The position numbers and the translations under genes are program-made. Under the pieces are notes generated by a model that was given only the letters and a program-made list of their open reading frames with translations, searched no databases and was not told the origin of the DNA. A DNA stretch of 64,000 nucleotides from CAUZIZ01 sp965222655 (GTDB lineage Bacteria > Acidobacteriota > UBA6911 > RPQK01 > JAJDTT01): assembly GCA_965222655.1 (NCBI GenBank), contig CBDCUP010000022.1:1612001-1676000 (forward strand), in the 5' to 3' direction. Position 1 is the stretch's first letter. Each line of letters begins with the position of its first letter. This document shows positions 47,425 through 55,299 of the stretch, piece after piece.

Positions 47425-48250
47425 CGTTGTCTCCGTCTGTCTGTACGTCGGCCTGCACTGGAGGTTCCGCTGCTGCCGCTTCTTCCGGCGGCTCGCCTGC
47501 AGCCGACTCTTCTTTTCGGGTCATGCGGTGAAAGGGTTCCTCCAGGGAACCGTTTTCCTTGAGGTCTTCGGGTGTGCCGTCATAGATCAGCCGTCCGTCA
47601 TGAACGAACAGCACTCGGTCGGCTACCGCGTCTACTTCTTGCAAGATATGAGTCGAGATCAAGATCGTCTTCTTCTTTCCCAATTCCTTGATACTGTCCC
47701 TGAAGTCGTGGATCTGATTGGGATCCAGTCCGGCGGTCGGCTCGTCCATGATCAATACTTCGGGATCGTGCATCATTGCCTGTGCCAGGCCCACGCGCTG
47801 ACGATATCCCTTGGATAGCTTTCCGATGGGTTTTTCCATGACCTCGTCCAGGGAATATTGTTCGCCGACGAAGTCGATTCTCCGTTTTAGCTCTGACCCT
47901 TGCAGCCCCCTCGCCTCCCCGAAGAACTGAAGCAATTCCAGGGGCGTCATTTCCAGGTAGAGAGGCCCGTTCTCGGGAAGGTAGCCCAGGGTCCTTGAGG
48001 CCTCGAGGCGATCCTCGTGGATGTCTCGACCGGCAATCAGGGCCTTTCCCTGACTCGCTGCCAGAAAACCTGTCAGGATTTTCATGGTGGTCGATTTGCC
48101 GGCTCCGTTGGGCCCCAGAAAGGCCACGATCTGTCCCTCCGAAATGGAGAAGGAGATGTTCTCTACAGCCACGAATGGACCATAATACTTACTGATACCC
48201 CGCGCCTCGATCATTACTCGTGACCCAGTTTTGACTGACTCTGTTTCCAT
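47414..48250 (-). CDS. ABC transporter ATP-binding protein (GldA-like)
   Basis: 278 codons. Walker A FLGPNGAGKSTTMKILTG, Q-loop LGYLPENGPLYLEMTPLELL, signature LSKGYRQRVGLAQAMMHDPE, Walker B VLIMDEPTAGLDPNQ and the switch LISTHILQEVDAVADRV. A Glu/Ala-rich C-terminal tail of about 35 residues follows. It energises the permease encoded next; the substrate is not known. The operon is ATPase, permease-GldG fusion, DUF4340. Confidence 0.92.
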   Translation of the reverse strand: METESVKTGSRVMIEARGISKYYGPFVAVENISFSISEGQIVAFLGPNGAGKSTTMKILTGFLAASQGKALIAGRDIHEDRLEASRTLGYLPENGPLYLEMTPLELLQFFGEARGLQGSELKRRIDFVGEQYSLDEVMEKPIGKLSKGYRQRVGLAQAMMHDPEVLIMDEPTAGLDPNQIHDFRDSIKELGKKKTILISTHILQEVDAVADRVLFVHDGRLIYDGTPEDLKENGSLEEPFHRMTRKEESAAGEPPEEAAAAEPPVQADVQTDGDNDEG

Positions 48251-48520
48251 TAGCGAACCCTCACTCGAAAAAGCGACTGCTTTGGCAAACCGAACTCAGC
48301 GACTAGCAGCCTTCCTTTGCCTGGTTCAGGGGAACTCAGCCGGCTAGCACTGCTTTGCGGCGGGCCTCACCGGCATGAAAAGATGAGTCCAAGCCACCTG
48401 CCAGCCATCCCTCTACCTCTACGAAAGCTAGGCGGGGAAGTGTCCCGCTCAAAACGGGTATTCTAGCATAGAATATGCTGCTAATATCAACCTGAATTTC
48501 CGGCGAATCGGTCTCAAATC

Positions 48521-48623
48521 CCAAGATACAAGATACAAACACATTCCAAATCTCAAGCTTCAAAGGGTCTGTTTTGGGATTTGGTGCTCGGAATTTGAGA
48601 TTTGTTTGTATCTTGTATCTTGG
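48521..48623. repeat. Imperfect inverted repeat upstream of the symporter gene
   Basis: Left arm CCAAGATACAAGATACAAAC (continuing to AAATCTCAA with a small extra loop) and right arm its complement ending GTATCTTGTATCTTGG at 48623. The arms are about 29 bp with about 40 bp between. It lies 20 bp before the symporter start, where it could act on expression or be a dead mini-element. The rest of 48251-48643 holds no gene. Confidence 0.6.
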
Positions 48624-48643
48624 ACTTCGGAGCTTCTTCTTCC

Positions 48644-50104
48644 ATGACTTGGATCCAAAGCCACTCCCTGGAACTGCTCGCTCTCCTTGTCTACACCGCC
48701 CTGATGGTCTATCACGCCTGGGCGGGGAATCGACAGACCCGCAGCCTGGCCGACTACTTCGTAGGAGGACGCTCCATTGGAGGGGCGACGGTCGGGATCT
48801 CCTTCTTTGCCACCTACGCCAGCACCAACAGTTTCGTGGGTTTCTCGGGCCAGGCCTATGACTACGGTCTTTCCTGGTTGCTGCTGGTGCCGTTTGCCGT
48901 TGGCTCCAGCTTCATCTCCTGGGTCTGGATCGCTCCCCGACTGCGTGAGCAGACGGAATTTCTGGGTTCTCTTACGATTCCCGACTTCATAGGATTTCGT
49001 TTCGCCAGCCAGCCCGCGCGGATCGTGGCGGCGCTCATTGTCCTTCTCTCCAGCTTCATCTACACCACGGCGGTGTTCAAGGGAATCGGGAATCTTCTAG
49101 AAGCATTTCTCGACGTTTCCTACTGGCATGCCATTTTCATTGTGCTCGTGATCGTAGTGGCCTACACGGCGGTAGGAGGCTTTCACTCGGTGGTTCAGAC
49201 AGACGTAGTGCAGGGAGTCATCATGATCATCGCCGCTGTCCTGCTGTTCTGGGGTACGACTCAGGCCGCCGGCGGACTCCAGTCCATCTACCAGCTCAAA
49301 CAGGGAGTCCACGGTCCCCGGCTTTTCAGCTGGGATGCTGCCATGCCGCTTCCGATGCTCCTGGGAGTTCTCTTTGCCACCACCATCAAGTTCGTGGTCG
49401 AACCCCGCCAGCTCTCTCGATTCTATGCCTTGAGTGATCCCAAGCAGGCGCGTCTCGGGGGCTTGATCTCGACTCTGGCCTTCTTGCTGGTCTTCAGCTT
49501 GTTGGTTCCGGTAGGTCTCTATGCCAGAAACATCCTGCCCAGCGAGTTGGCCGACACCGATCGCGTGGTGCCGGCTCTGCTCGCCAGTGGAGCGGTCTTC
49601 GGTCCGATCGTCAGCGCTCTGATGGTGCTGGCAATGGTCTCCGCCGCCATGTCGTCTCTGGACAGTGTCTTACTAGTGATGGCATCAACCTGCGAGAGAG
49701 ATCTGGTCGGGCTCTGGCGTAGGAACAGATCCGATGAGAGTGCGATCGGAGCGACTCGAGTCTACGTTTCGATTTTCGCGGTTCTGGCGGCTCTGATCGC
49801 TCTGGATCCTCCCGGCAGTGTGGTTACGATTACCTCCTTCTCCGGCAGTCTCTACGCCGCTTGCTTTCTGCCTACGATCGTCCTAGGGCTCTACTGGAAG
49901 CGGGGTGACGGTAGAGCGGTGTTGGCTTCGTTTGCGGCCGGCATTCTCTGTCTCTGCTGCTGGCAATTCGTCCCGCTGTCAGGGATCATTCACCGCGTGT
50001 TTCCCGCGGTTCTTTGTTCCTTGTTGACCTATGTTGCGGTGGCCCGGTTCTGGTCCCACCAGGGGAACCTTACAGGTCCAGAAGGGGGAAGGAGAGAAGA
50101 ATGA
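48644..50104 (+). CDS. Sodium/solute symporter (SSS family)
   Basis: Start chosen at ATG 48644 (MTWIQSHSLELLALLVYTAL); an earlier start would translate the inverted repeat. About 486 residues with some 13 membrane helices. Family marks are LADYFVGGRSIGGATVGISF, SLTIPDFIGFRFASQPAR, AYTAVGGFHSVVQTDVVQGV (the sodium-site helix) and VLAMVSAAMSSLDSVLLVMA with the Ser-Ser-x-Asp Na+ site. It imports a sugar, carboxylate or amino-acid-like solute with Na+ across the inner membrane; substrate not predictable here. Confidence 0.9.
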   Translation: MTWIQSHSLELLALLVYTALMVYHAWAGNRQTRSLADYFVGGRSIGGATVGISFFATYASTNSFVGFSGQAYDYGLSWLLLVPFAVGSSFISWVWIAPRLREQTEFLGSLTIPDFIGFRFASQPARIVAALIVLLSSFIYTTAVFKGIGNLLEAFLDVSYWHAIFIVLVIVVAYTAVGGFHSVVQTDVVQGVIMIIAAVLLFWGTTQAAGGLQSIYQLKQGVHGPRLFSWDAAMPLPMLLGVLFATTIKFVVEPRQLSRFYALSDPKQARLGGLISTLAFLLVFSLLVPVGLYARNILPSELADTDRVVPALLASGAVFGPIVSALMVLAMVSAAMSSLDSVLLVMASTCERDLVGLWRRNRSDESAIGATRVYVSIFAVLAALIALDPPGSVVTITSFSGSLYAACFLPTIVLGLYWKRGDGRAVLASFAAGILCLCCWQFVPLSGIIHRVFPAVLCSLLTYVAVARFWSHQGNLTGPEGGRREE

Positions 50105-50158
50105 CCGACCTGCAACTGGACGCGAGCGAGAGCCTGTCCACCGACTCCGCCCCAGAGT

Positions 50159-50458
50159 TCAGGCGGCGCGGGGTTTGATCCGATTCGCGATCGTCTTGCC
50201 CACCTGTTTCTCTGCAACGCGAAGCTCGTAGGTTTTCTGAAGATTCATCCAGAACTCGGCAGTTGTCCCCAGATAGCGAGACAGACGCAAGGCGGTATTC
50301 GCGGTAAGACTGCGTGTGCCATTCAAAACTCCGGTAACTCGGTTGACTGGCACATCGAGCGCTTTCGCTAAAGCCGACGCCGACATGTCCATCTCCTCGA
50401 GCTCTTCCCGAAGCACCTCGCCGGGATGGACTGGCCGCATTCGATTCTTGATATCCAT
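50159..50458 (-). CDS. higA: HigA-type antitoxin (XRE family)
   Basis: Start set at ATG 50458 (MDIKNRMRPVHPGEVLREEL), as this is where HigA-type proteins begin; the frame is open further upstream across the toxin end. About 99 residues with a helix-turn-helix: MSASALAKALDVPVNRVTGV, LNGTRSLTANTALRLSRYLG, TTAEFWMNLQKTYELRVAEK. It lies 13 bp after the toxin stop, the usual toxin-first HigBA order, and would bind the toxin and repress the operon. Confidence 0.9.
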   Translation of the reverse strand: MDIKNRMRPVHPGEVLREELEEMDMSASALAKALDVPVNRVTGVLNGTRSLTANTALRLSRYLGTTAEFWMNLQKTYELRVAEKQVGKTIANRIKPRAA

Positions 50459-50471
50459 CGGACGGAACCCC

Positions 50472-50750
50472 CTAGTGGTAGTCAACGATTTCAACATCAC
50501 ATGCACCCTCATCTTCCCAGCGGAAACAGATTCGCCACTGGCGATTGACACGGATGCTGTATTGTCCAGCTCTTTCACCCGATAGGGCCTCAAGCCGATT
50601 ACTTCTCAAATGTGCAAGGTCTTGCAAAGACTCGGCGCTATCCAAAACCGTAAGCCTCCGAGTAGCCTGCACCGCAAACCCCTGGAAATCGCGGACCCGT
50701 TCACCCTCAAGGAACCGCCTCGTTTTGCGGCTCCTGAAGCTCAGGATCAT
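50472..50750 (-). CDS. higB: HigB-type mRNA interferase toxin (RelE/ParE fold)
   Basis: 92 codons: MILSFRSRKTRRFLEGERVR, LDSAESLQDLAHLRSNRLEA, LSGERAGQYSIRVNRQWRIC, FRWEDEGACDVEIVDYH. The S-I-R-V-N-x-Q-W-R-I-C-F and V-E-I-V-D-Y-H ends are characteristic of the HigB plasmid-maintenance killer family, which cleaves mRNA at the ribosome. It is paired with higA just downstream. Confidence 0.92.
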   Translation of the reverse strand: MILSFRSRKTRRFLEGERVRDFQGFAVQATRRLTVLDSAESLQDLAHLRSNRLEALSGERAGQYSIRVNRQWRICFRWEDEGACDVEIVDYH

Positions 50751-50861
50751 GCGGAGATTCTATCAACTGTTTCTCCCTTACGTAACACATAAACCTGGCT
50801 GAGGGTGAGCCCAAGGGAGTAAATGAAGAAGGGCAGGTTGAATACTGATCCGAGACTTGGA

Positions 50862-50942
50862 CGTGGCTTCGGTCTCCAGGCCGAAGTTTTTTCGTTCGAG
50901 CTTCAGCTCGAAAGCTCGGCGGCCTGGAGACCGCCGCCACGA
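50862..50942. repeat. REP-like palindrome R2
   Basis: Left arm ACGTGGCTTCGGTCTCCAGG and right arm CGGCCTGGAGACCGCCGCCA ending CG, with an inner hairpin (TTCGAGCTTCAGCTCGAA). Sits between higB and the split secreted-protein gene, about 5 bp beyond the latter's stop, where it may also end transcription. Confidence 0.75.
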
Positions 50943-51863
50943 AGGAATCACTCGATGTTGAAGTTCTTCAGCTGCACTGGGAGGCCCGCGCCCGGAGTGT
51001 GCATGGAGAGGGCGTCGAGATTATCAGTGGCAACTAGACCAATAGCGGCAGCAGTAAAAGCTATCCCAGGGACCCCGCCGGGAGTAACCACCAGAATATC
51101 TGCGGCGGTGGCGCCAAGACCTGGCAATGAGGGCGAGCCTGGCGCAAGTGAAAAATACACCATGTCTCCTGCAGAAGCGCCCGCGGTACCGTCCTCCATG
51201 TAATGGACTGCGTCGATATCGTCAGTTGCTGCCAATCCTAGAGCTGCCGCAGCGGCATAGACCCCAGGAACACCACCTCCGGGAAACGAATATCCAGGAG
51301 CATTCGGGGCACCGAAGAGGTCGGCGGGACTGGCCCCAAAATAGGTACCTACGGCAGTTGCTGGATCGACCGAAAAAATTGCGGTGACCGTGCCGGGAGT
51401 TGGGGTCAAGGCGTCTACGGCGTCAAGGTTAGCCAGAGATGGCTCTGGCAAACCCAAGGGTGGGCCAGTCGACCCGTTTCCATCGAAAAGCAGGATGTTT
51501 GTGAACATGAACCCGGCAAAATAGATATCTGCTGCTTCGTCGCCTCCTGGGGATTCGGCTAGTACCGCGCTGCCAGCAACTCCGACACTTCCCGGCGCCA
51601 CGCTGAAGGCGGCTCCAGTCAGACCGAGCGCCGGCACCACCGGGTGGGCATCATACGAAAGGGCATCCACCTCAACCCCAATGCCTGATCCTGCGACGAC
51701 GATCGGTCCAGGAAAGGCGATCGGAAAAGGCCCAACGGGTACCGGACCCGGCCCCAGAATATCATCAGGAACCGCTGGCGTAATACCAGGGCTTGGACCG
51801 TCGATAGAAAACGTCTGCCCAAGCAGAGCGCCGGTCCAAAGCGTGAGTATCAATATGGTTGCT

Positions 51864-52980
51864 TCTGGGGTATCCATTTAACCGGACTGAATGTAGGCTG
51901 AGGCGGTGGATCACCCTCGTGCTGGCACGCACTATCCGAGGTCCGTGGGCGAGTTCCAGGCCTGGTTCCGCACCGATGCGGACTGTCTGGACTACTTGGA
52001 GTGGCTGCGATGGCCCGCTGGCTTCGCTTGCGCGGACTGCGGCCACGATGGTGGCTGGCGGCTGGGCGATGGGCGCTTCAGGTGCTCCGGGTGCGGCGGC
52101 CGTAGTTCGGTGACTGCGGGCACGATCTTTGACCGGACGCGCACGCCGCTCACGGTATGGTTCAATGCCTGCTGGCTGTTCGCCACGGGCAAAGACGGGA
52201 TCTCGGCGCTGAGCCTGAAGCGGACGCTCGAGATCGGCTCCTACCAGACCGCGTGGGCCATGCTGCATCGGCTGCGGTCGGTGCTGGTGCGCCGGGGCCG
52301 CGACCGACTAGCCGGCATGGTGGAGGTGGATGAGACCTACATCGGCGGTGAGCAGCCGGGGCTGGCAGGTGGCCGGGCCAGGGGCAAGAAGGTGCTGACC
52401 GGCATCGCGGTGGAGGTCCGGGAGCCGAAAGGGCTTGGCCGCTGCCGCATGCTGCCGCTGGCTGATGCGTCGGCCGCGTCGCTGCACCCGTTCGTGACAG
52501 ATCACGTTGAGCCGGGCGCGACGGTCTTCACCGACGGCTGGCAGGGTTACCACGGTCTGGAGAAGCTCGGCTACGTCCATGCTCGACGCAGCCAGCGGGC
52601 GGCCCGGGCCCGCGGGGAGGATACCGGCGAGCTACTGCCCGCGGTGCACCGTGTCGCCTCACTGGCCAAGCGGTGGCTGCTGGGCACCCACCAAGGATCG
52701 GTGGAGCCCGCCCACCTGGCCAGCTACCTGGATGAGTTCGTGTTCCGCTTCAACCGCCGACGCTCCCGAAGCCGCGGGATGGTCTTCTACCGGGTGCTCG
52801 AACTCGCCGCTGCCCACGAGCCGCTACGCTACCAGGACCTTATCGCCACCAAGCGGCCCCGGGCGGTGTCGCCCACGCCGCCCCAGGCGCGCGGGCACCC
52901 GCCGAGCCTGGATCGCCCTCCAGCGAACCGCCCCTGGAGAACTGCCGGCCCGGATGGGTCCGGTTAAATGGATACCCCAG
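51864..52980 (+). mobile_element. IS1595-type insertion sequence
   Basis: 1,117 bp with inverted ends (CTGGGGTATCCATTTAACCG at the left, its complement at the right) and an 8-bp target duplication TGGTTGCT at 51856-51863 and 52981-52988. The interior is clearly more GC-rich than its surroundings, suggesting recent arrival from a high-GC donor. Confidence 0.85.
51906..52967 (+). CDS. IS1595-family transposase
   Basis: 353 codons. An N-terminal zinc ribbon (FACADCGHDGGW, FRCSGCGGRSSVTAGTIFD) leads to the ISXO2-like DDE domain: GMVEVDETYIGGEQPGLAGG, GKKVLTGIAVEV, VFTDGWQGYHGLEKLGYVHA and SVEPAHLASYLDEFVFRFNR. The exact start is uncertain; an ATG at 51906 in the window frame fits the family. Codon use is strongly G/C-ending. 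Confidence 0.88.
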   Translation: MDHPRAGTHYPRSVGEFQAWFRTDADCLDYLEWLRWPAGFACADCGHDGGWRLGDGRFRCSGCGGRSSVTAGTIFDRTRTPLTVWFNACWLFATGKDGISALSLKRTLEIGSYQTAWAMLHRLRSVLVRRGRDRLAGMVEVDETYIGGEQPGLAGGRARGKKVLTGIAVEVREPKGLGRCRMLPLADASAASLHPFVTDHVEPGATVFTDGWQGYHGLEKLGYVHARRSQRAARARGEDTGELLPAVHRVASLAKRWLLGTHQGSVEPAHLASYLDEFVFRFNRRRSRSRGMVFYRVLELAAAHEPLRYQDLIATKRPRAVSPTPPQARGHPPSLDRPPANRPWRTAGPDGSG

Positions 52981-53073
52981 TGGTTGCTAATACTGAAGGT
53001 ACAATTCTCTTGCTCATCTGAACTCTCCTTCTTCTCTCTTTAGTAGTCCTTTTACAGCAGTGAGTCAAGTACA

Positions 53074-53155
53074 ACGTGGCTTCGGTCTCCAGGCCGAAGT
53101 TCCTTATTTCGAGCCTTTGGCCCGAAGATACGGCGGCCTGGAGACCGCCGCCACG
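53074..53155. repeat. REP-like palindrome R3, upstream of the RAYT gene
   Basis: ACGTGGCTTCGGTCTCCAGG at the left and CGGCCTGGAGACCGCCGCCA plus CG at the right, with a variable middle. It lies 37 bp before the RAYT start. Confidence 0.8.
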
Positions 53156-53192
53156 AGTCGTCTTTTCTTTGGTGGGGGCGTTATTGTGATCG

Positions 53193-53879
53193 ATGCCGAA
53201 GCCGCCGCCCTTTGTTGCTTTTGATCCCCACAAAGCCACCCGCATATATCGAGGGTATCTGCCCCACTGGCGGCAGAAGGGCGCAACCTACTTCGTCACT
53301 TTCAGGCTTGAGGACTCCCTTCCTGCCGGGATTCTGGCGCAATGGAAGATGGAAAGATTGCGCTGGCTCGAATCCCGCGGGATCAGCTGGGACGCCGACG
53401 GGCGCTGGAAACTATCCTTCCGCCAGCTCAGACAGGAAGAACAGCGCGCGTTCCAGACGAGGTTCAGCTCCGCCATTCAGAAGCACCTCGATAATGGATA
53501 TGGTAGCTGCCTTCTTCGGCGGTCGGCCTTGCGGGCCTTCGTAGATGACGCCTTCGCCTACTTTCATACCTCGCGATTCTGGCTGGGCGACTACGTCTGC
53601 CTGCCGAACCATTGCCACGCTTTGATGACACCGGTTGGGGATGAAGACCTGGAAGACATTCTCGGATCCATCAGAAGCTACAGTGCACGCAGGATCAGCT
53701 ACAAGGCCGGTCGAACCGGAGAAGCTCTGTGGCAGAAGGAAGGCTACGACCACATCGTGCGCGACCTAGAACAGTTGAGCGCGTATAGGCGGTATATCGG
53801 AGAGAATCCAGTGAAGGATAAGCTCCGAGAAGCAGAGTTTACCTATCATCGTGCCGATTGGATGGATGGCTGGATCTGA
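53193..53879 (+). CDS. REP-associated tyrosine transposase (RAYT, Y1/HUH type)
   Basis: 228 codons. Family marks: YRGYLPHWRQKGATYFVTFR (start of the Y1 fold), the HUH-type pair LPNHCHALMTP, and SYSARRISYKAGRTGEALWQ, KEGYDHIVRDLEQLSAYRRY, IGENPVKDKL with the catalytic Tyr in the helix EGYDHIVRD or the following YRRYI. RAYTs bind and cut REP palindromes as single strands. Here palindromes R3 and R4 flank the gene within 40 bp, with R4 starting in the stop codon. Confidence 0.9.
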   Translation: MPKPPPFVAFDPHKATRIYRGYLPHWRQKGATYFVTFRLEDSLPAGILAQWKMERLRWLESRGISWDADGRWKLSFRQLRQEEQRAFQTRFSSAIQKHLDNGYGSCLLRRSALRAFVDDAFAYFHTSRFWLGDYVCLPNHCHALMTPVGDEDLEDILGSIRSYSARRISYKAGRTGEALWQKEGYDHIVRDLEQLSAYRRYIGENPVKDKLREAEFTYHRADWMDGWI

Positions 53880-53958
53880 CGTGGCTTCGGTCTCCAGGCC
53901 GAAGTTTCTTCTTTCGAGCCTTCGGCTCGACCACTTCGGCCTGGAGACCGAAGCCACG
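53879..53958. repeat. REP-like palindrome R4, downstream of the RAYT gene
   Basis: The most regular copy: ACGTGGCTTCGGTCTCCAGG then GCCGAAG, and the exact complement CTTCGGCCTGGAGACCGAAG then CCACG, with an inner hairpin TCGAGCC/GGCTCGA. Only this copy has the CTTCGG form on both arms; R2 and R3 have CGGCGG on the right. Confidence 0.8.
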
Positions 53959-53980
53959 CCGGCTTGCTTAGAGATTGTTA

Positions 53981-55273
53981 CTACACGACACCCCAAGGAG
54001 CCCGGTAATGCTTCGTCAACATCTTGTTCCCCTCTGGATCCTTGGGGAAGACCTCCCTCTCCGGATCGAACTCCATGACCCGTTTCAGCCGGAAGGCGAT
54101 CTCGCCCAGGTGGATCAGGCCGCAGGTCAGATGGGCGACCTCGGCATCGGCGTTGGTCTGTTTCCGGCTGCGGACGCAATCCAGGAAATGGGCCAGGTTC
54201 GCCTCTGAATTCTGGCGGATGTCCCTGCCGCTGCGACCCGGACCCTTCTCTTCTTTGGGGCCCAGATACACCTGGAAATACCCGCGGCGTGAGAAGATCA
54301 TGTACCCCTCGGTGCCGTAGAAGGCGTTGCCATTGTCGAATCCGTGCATTCCGTAGGGTGTCCAGAGACGATCCTCGTAGAGCAGCACCTTTCCCTCAGC
54401 GTACTGGAATGCCTGCACCATGTTGTCCGGGTACTCGCGTTCTCCCTTAAGGTCAATAGTGCTTCCATGCACGGTGATACGCACCGGGTGGGTGGTGACC
54501 CCTAGCGCCCACCTTGCCATGTCCAGGTCGTGGGCTCCGTCGTCGCCCATGTCGCCGTTGCCGAAGTCCCGATAGAGGCGCCAGGTCCGGTGGAATCGAT
54601 TGGGGTTGAAGGGGCGTTTGGCGGCCGGACCCAGCCACATGTCGTAGTCTACTCCGGCGGGAACGGGAGCATCCGGCTTGGGATCCATCCCATGGCCCCG
54701 CTGGACATTCCAGGCCTTGGTCATCTTGATCTCGCCCAGGATTCCAGACTCCAGCACCTCACCCGCCAGAAAGGTAACCTCGGTGTTACGCATCTGGGTG
54801 CCGTGCTGCACCAACCGGTTGTGCTTGCGCGCGGCCTCGACCAGCGCCCTGCCCTCGTTGAAGACGTGACTGGCCGGCTTTTCCACATAGCAATCCTTGC
54901 CCGCCTCGAGTGCCGGTAAAGCAATGGGACAGTGCCAGTGATGCGGGGTCGCGATCACCACGGCGTCGACGGCCGAATCCTCTAGAACCTCCCGGAAGTC
55001 GGCCACCAGCTTGGGCTTCTCGTGATGGGACTTGGCGACGGTTTCGACACCTCGGGCCAGCACGCTCTCATCGACGTCGCAGAGACTGACGATCCGGACG
55101 TCCGAACGCTTTGCCAGATTGCGGAGATGGCCATGGCCCATGCCGTTGATCCCGATCGCGGCTACCCCGATTCTATCTCCGGGGGACGCCGCAACGGTGC
55201 GGATAGCCGTGCTGCCTAGGGTGGCCGCGCCTATAGACCTGGTAAGAAATCGTCTTCTGGGGATGGCTTTCAT
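53981..55273 (-). CDS. Tat-exported Gfo/Idh/MocA family oxidoreductase
   Basis: 430 codons. Tat leader IPRRRFLTRSIGAATLGSTA then TVAASPGDRI; Rossmann start GVAAIGINGMGHGHLRNLAK; VVIATPHHWHCPIALPALEA and the conserved GKDCYVEKPASHVFNEGRAL with the catalytic E-K-P motif. C-terminal substrate domain has GNGDMGDDGAHDLDMARWAL. It probably oxidises a sugar or polyol with a tightly bound NAD(P) in the periplasm. A second enzyme of the family follows 26 bp upstream in the same direction. Confidence 0.88.
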   Translation of the reverse strand: MKAIPRRRFLTRSIGAATLGSTAIRTVAASPGDRIGVAAIGINGMGHGHLRNLAKRSDVRIVSLCDVDESVLARGVETVAKSHHEKPKLVADFREVLEDSAVDAVVIATPHHWHCPIALPALEAGKDCYVEKPASHVFNEGRALVEAARKHNRLVQHGTQMRNTEVTFLAGEVLESGILGEIKMTKAWNVQRGHGMDPKPDAPVPAGVDYDMWLGPAAKRPFNPNRFHRTWRLYRDFGNGDMGDDGAHDLDMARWALGVTTHPVRITVHGSTIDLKGEREYPDNMVQAFQYAEGKVLLYEDRLWTPYGMHGFDNGNAFYGTEGYMIFSRRGYFQVYLGPKEEKGPGRSGRDIRQNSEANLAHFLDCVRSRKQTNADAEVAHLTCGLIHLGEIAFRLKRVMEFDPEREVFPKDPEGNKMLTKHYRAPWGVV

Positions 55274-55299
55274 GTGATGGGTCTCCCTGTTTGCAGTCG

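Larger units (their letters stand above)
50948..53017 (-). pseudogene. Secreted protein split in its signal peptide by an IS1595-type element
   Basis: The body (51863-50948) encodes about 300 residues rich in Gly, Ala and Pro with near-duplicate segments (ALGLAATDDIDAVHYMEDGT, AIGLVATDNLDALSMHTPG), a beta-rich extracellular-type protein of unknown function. Its true start is across the element: AGGAGAG ribosome site and ATG 53017, MSKRIVPSVLAT. Removing 51864-52980 and one 8-bp duplication gives MSKRIVPSVLATILILTLWT then GALLGQTFSIDG, a clean signal peptide. A new ATG inside the element end (51877, MDTPEATILI) could give a short substitute leader. Confidence 0.75.
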
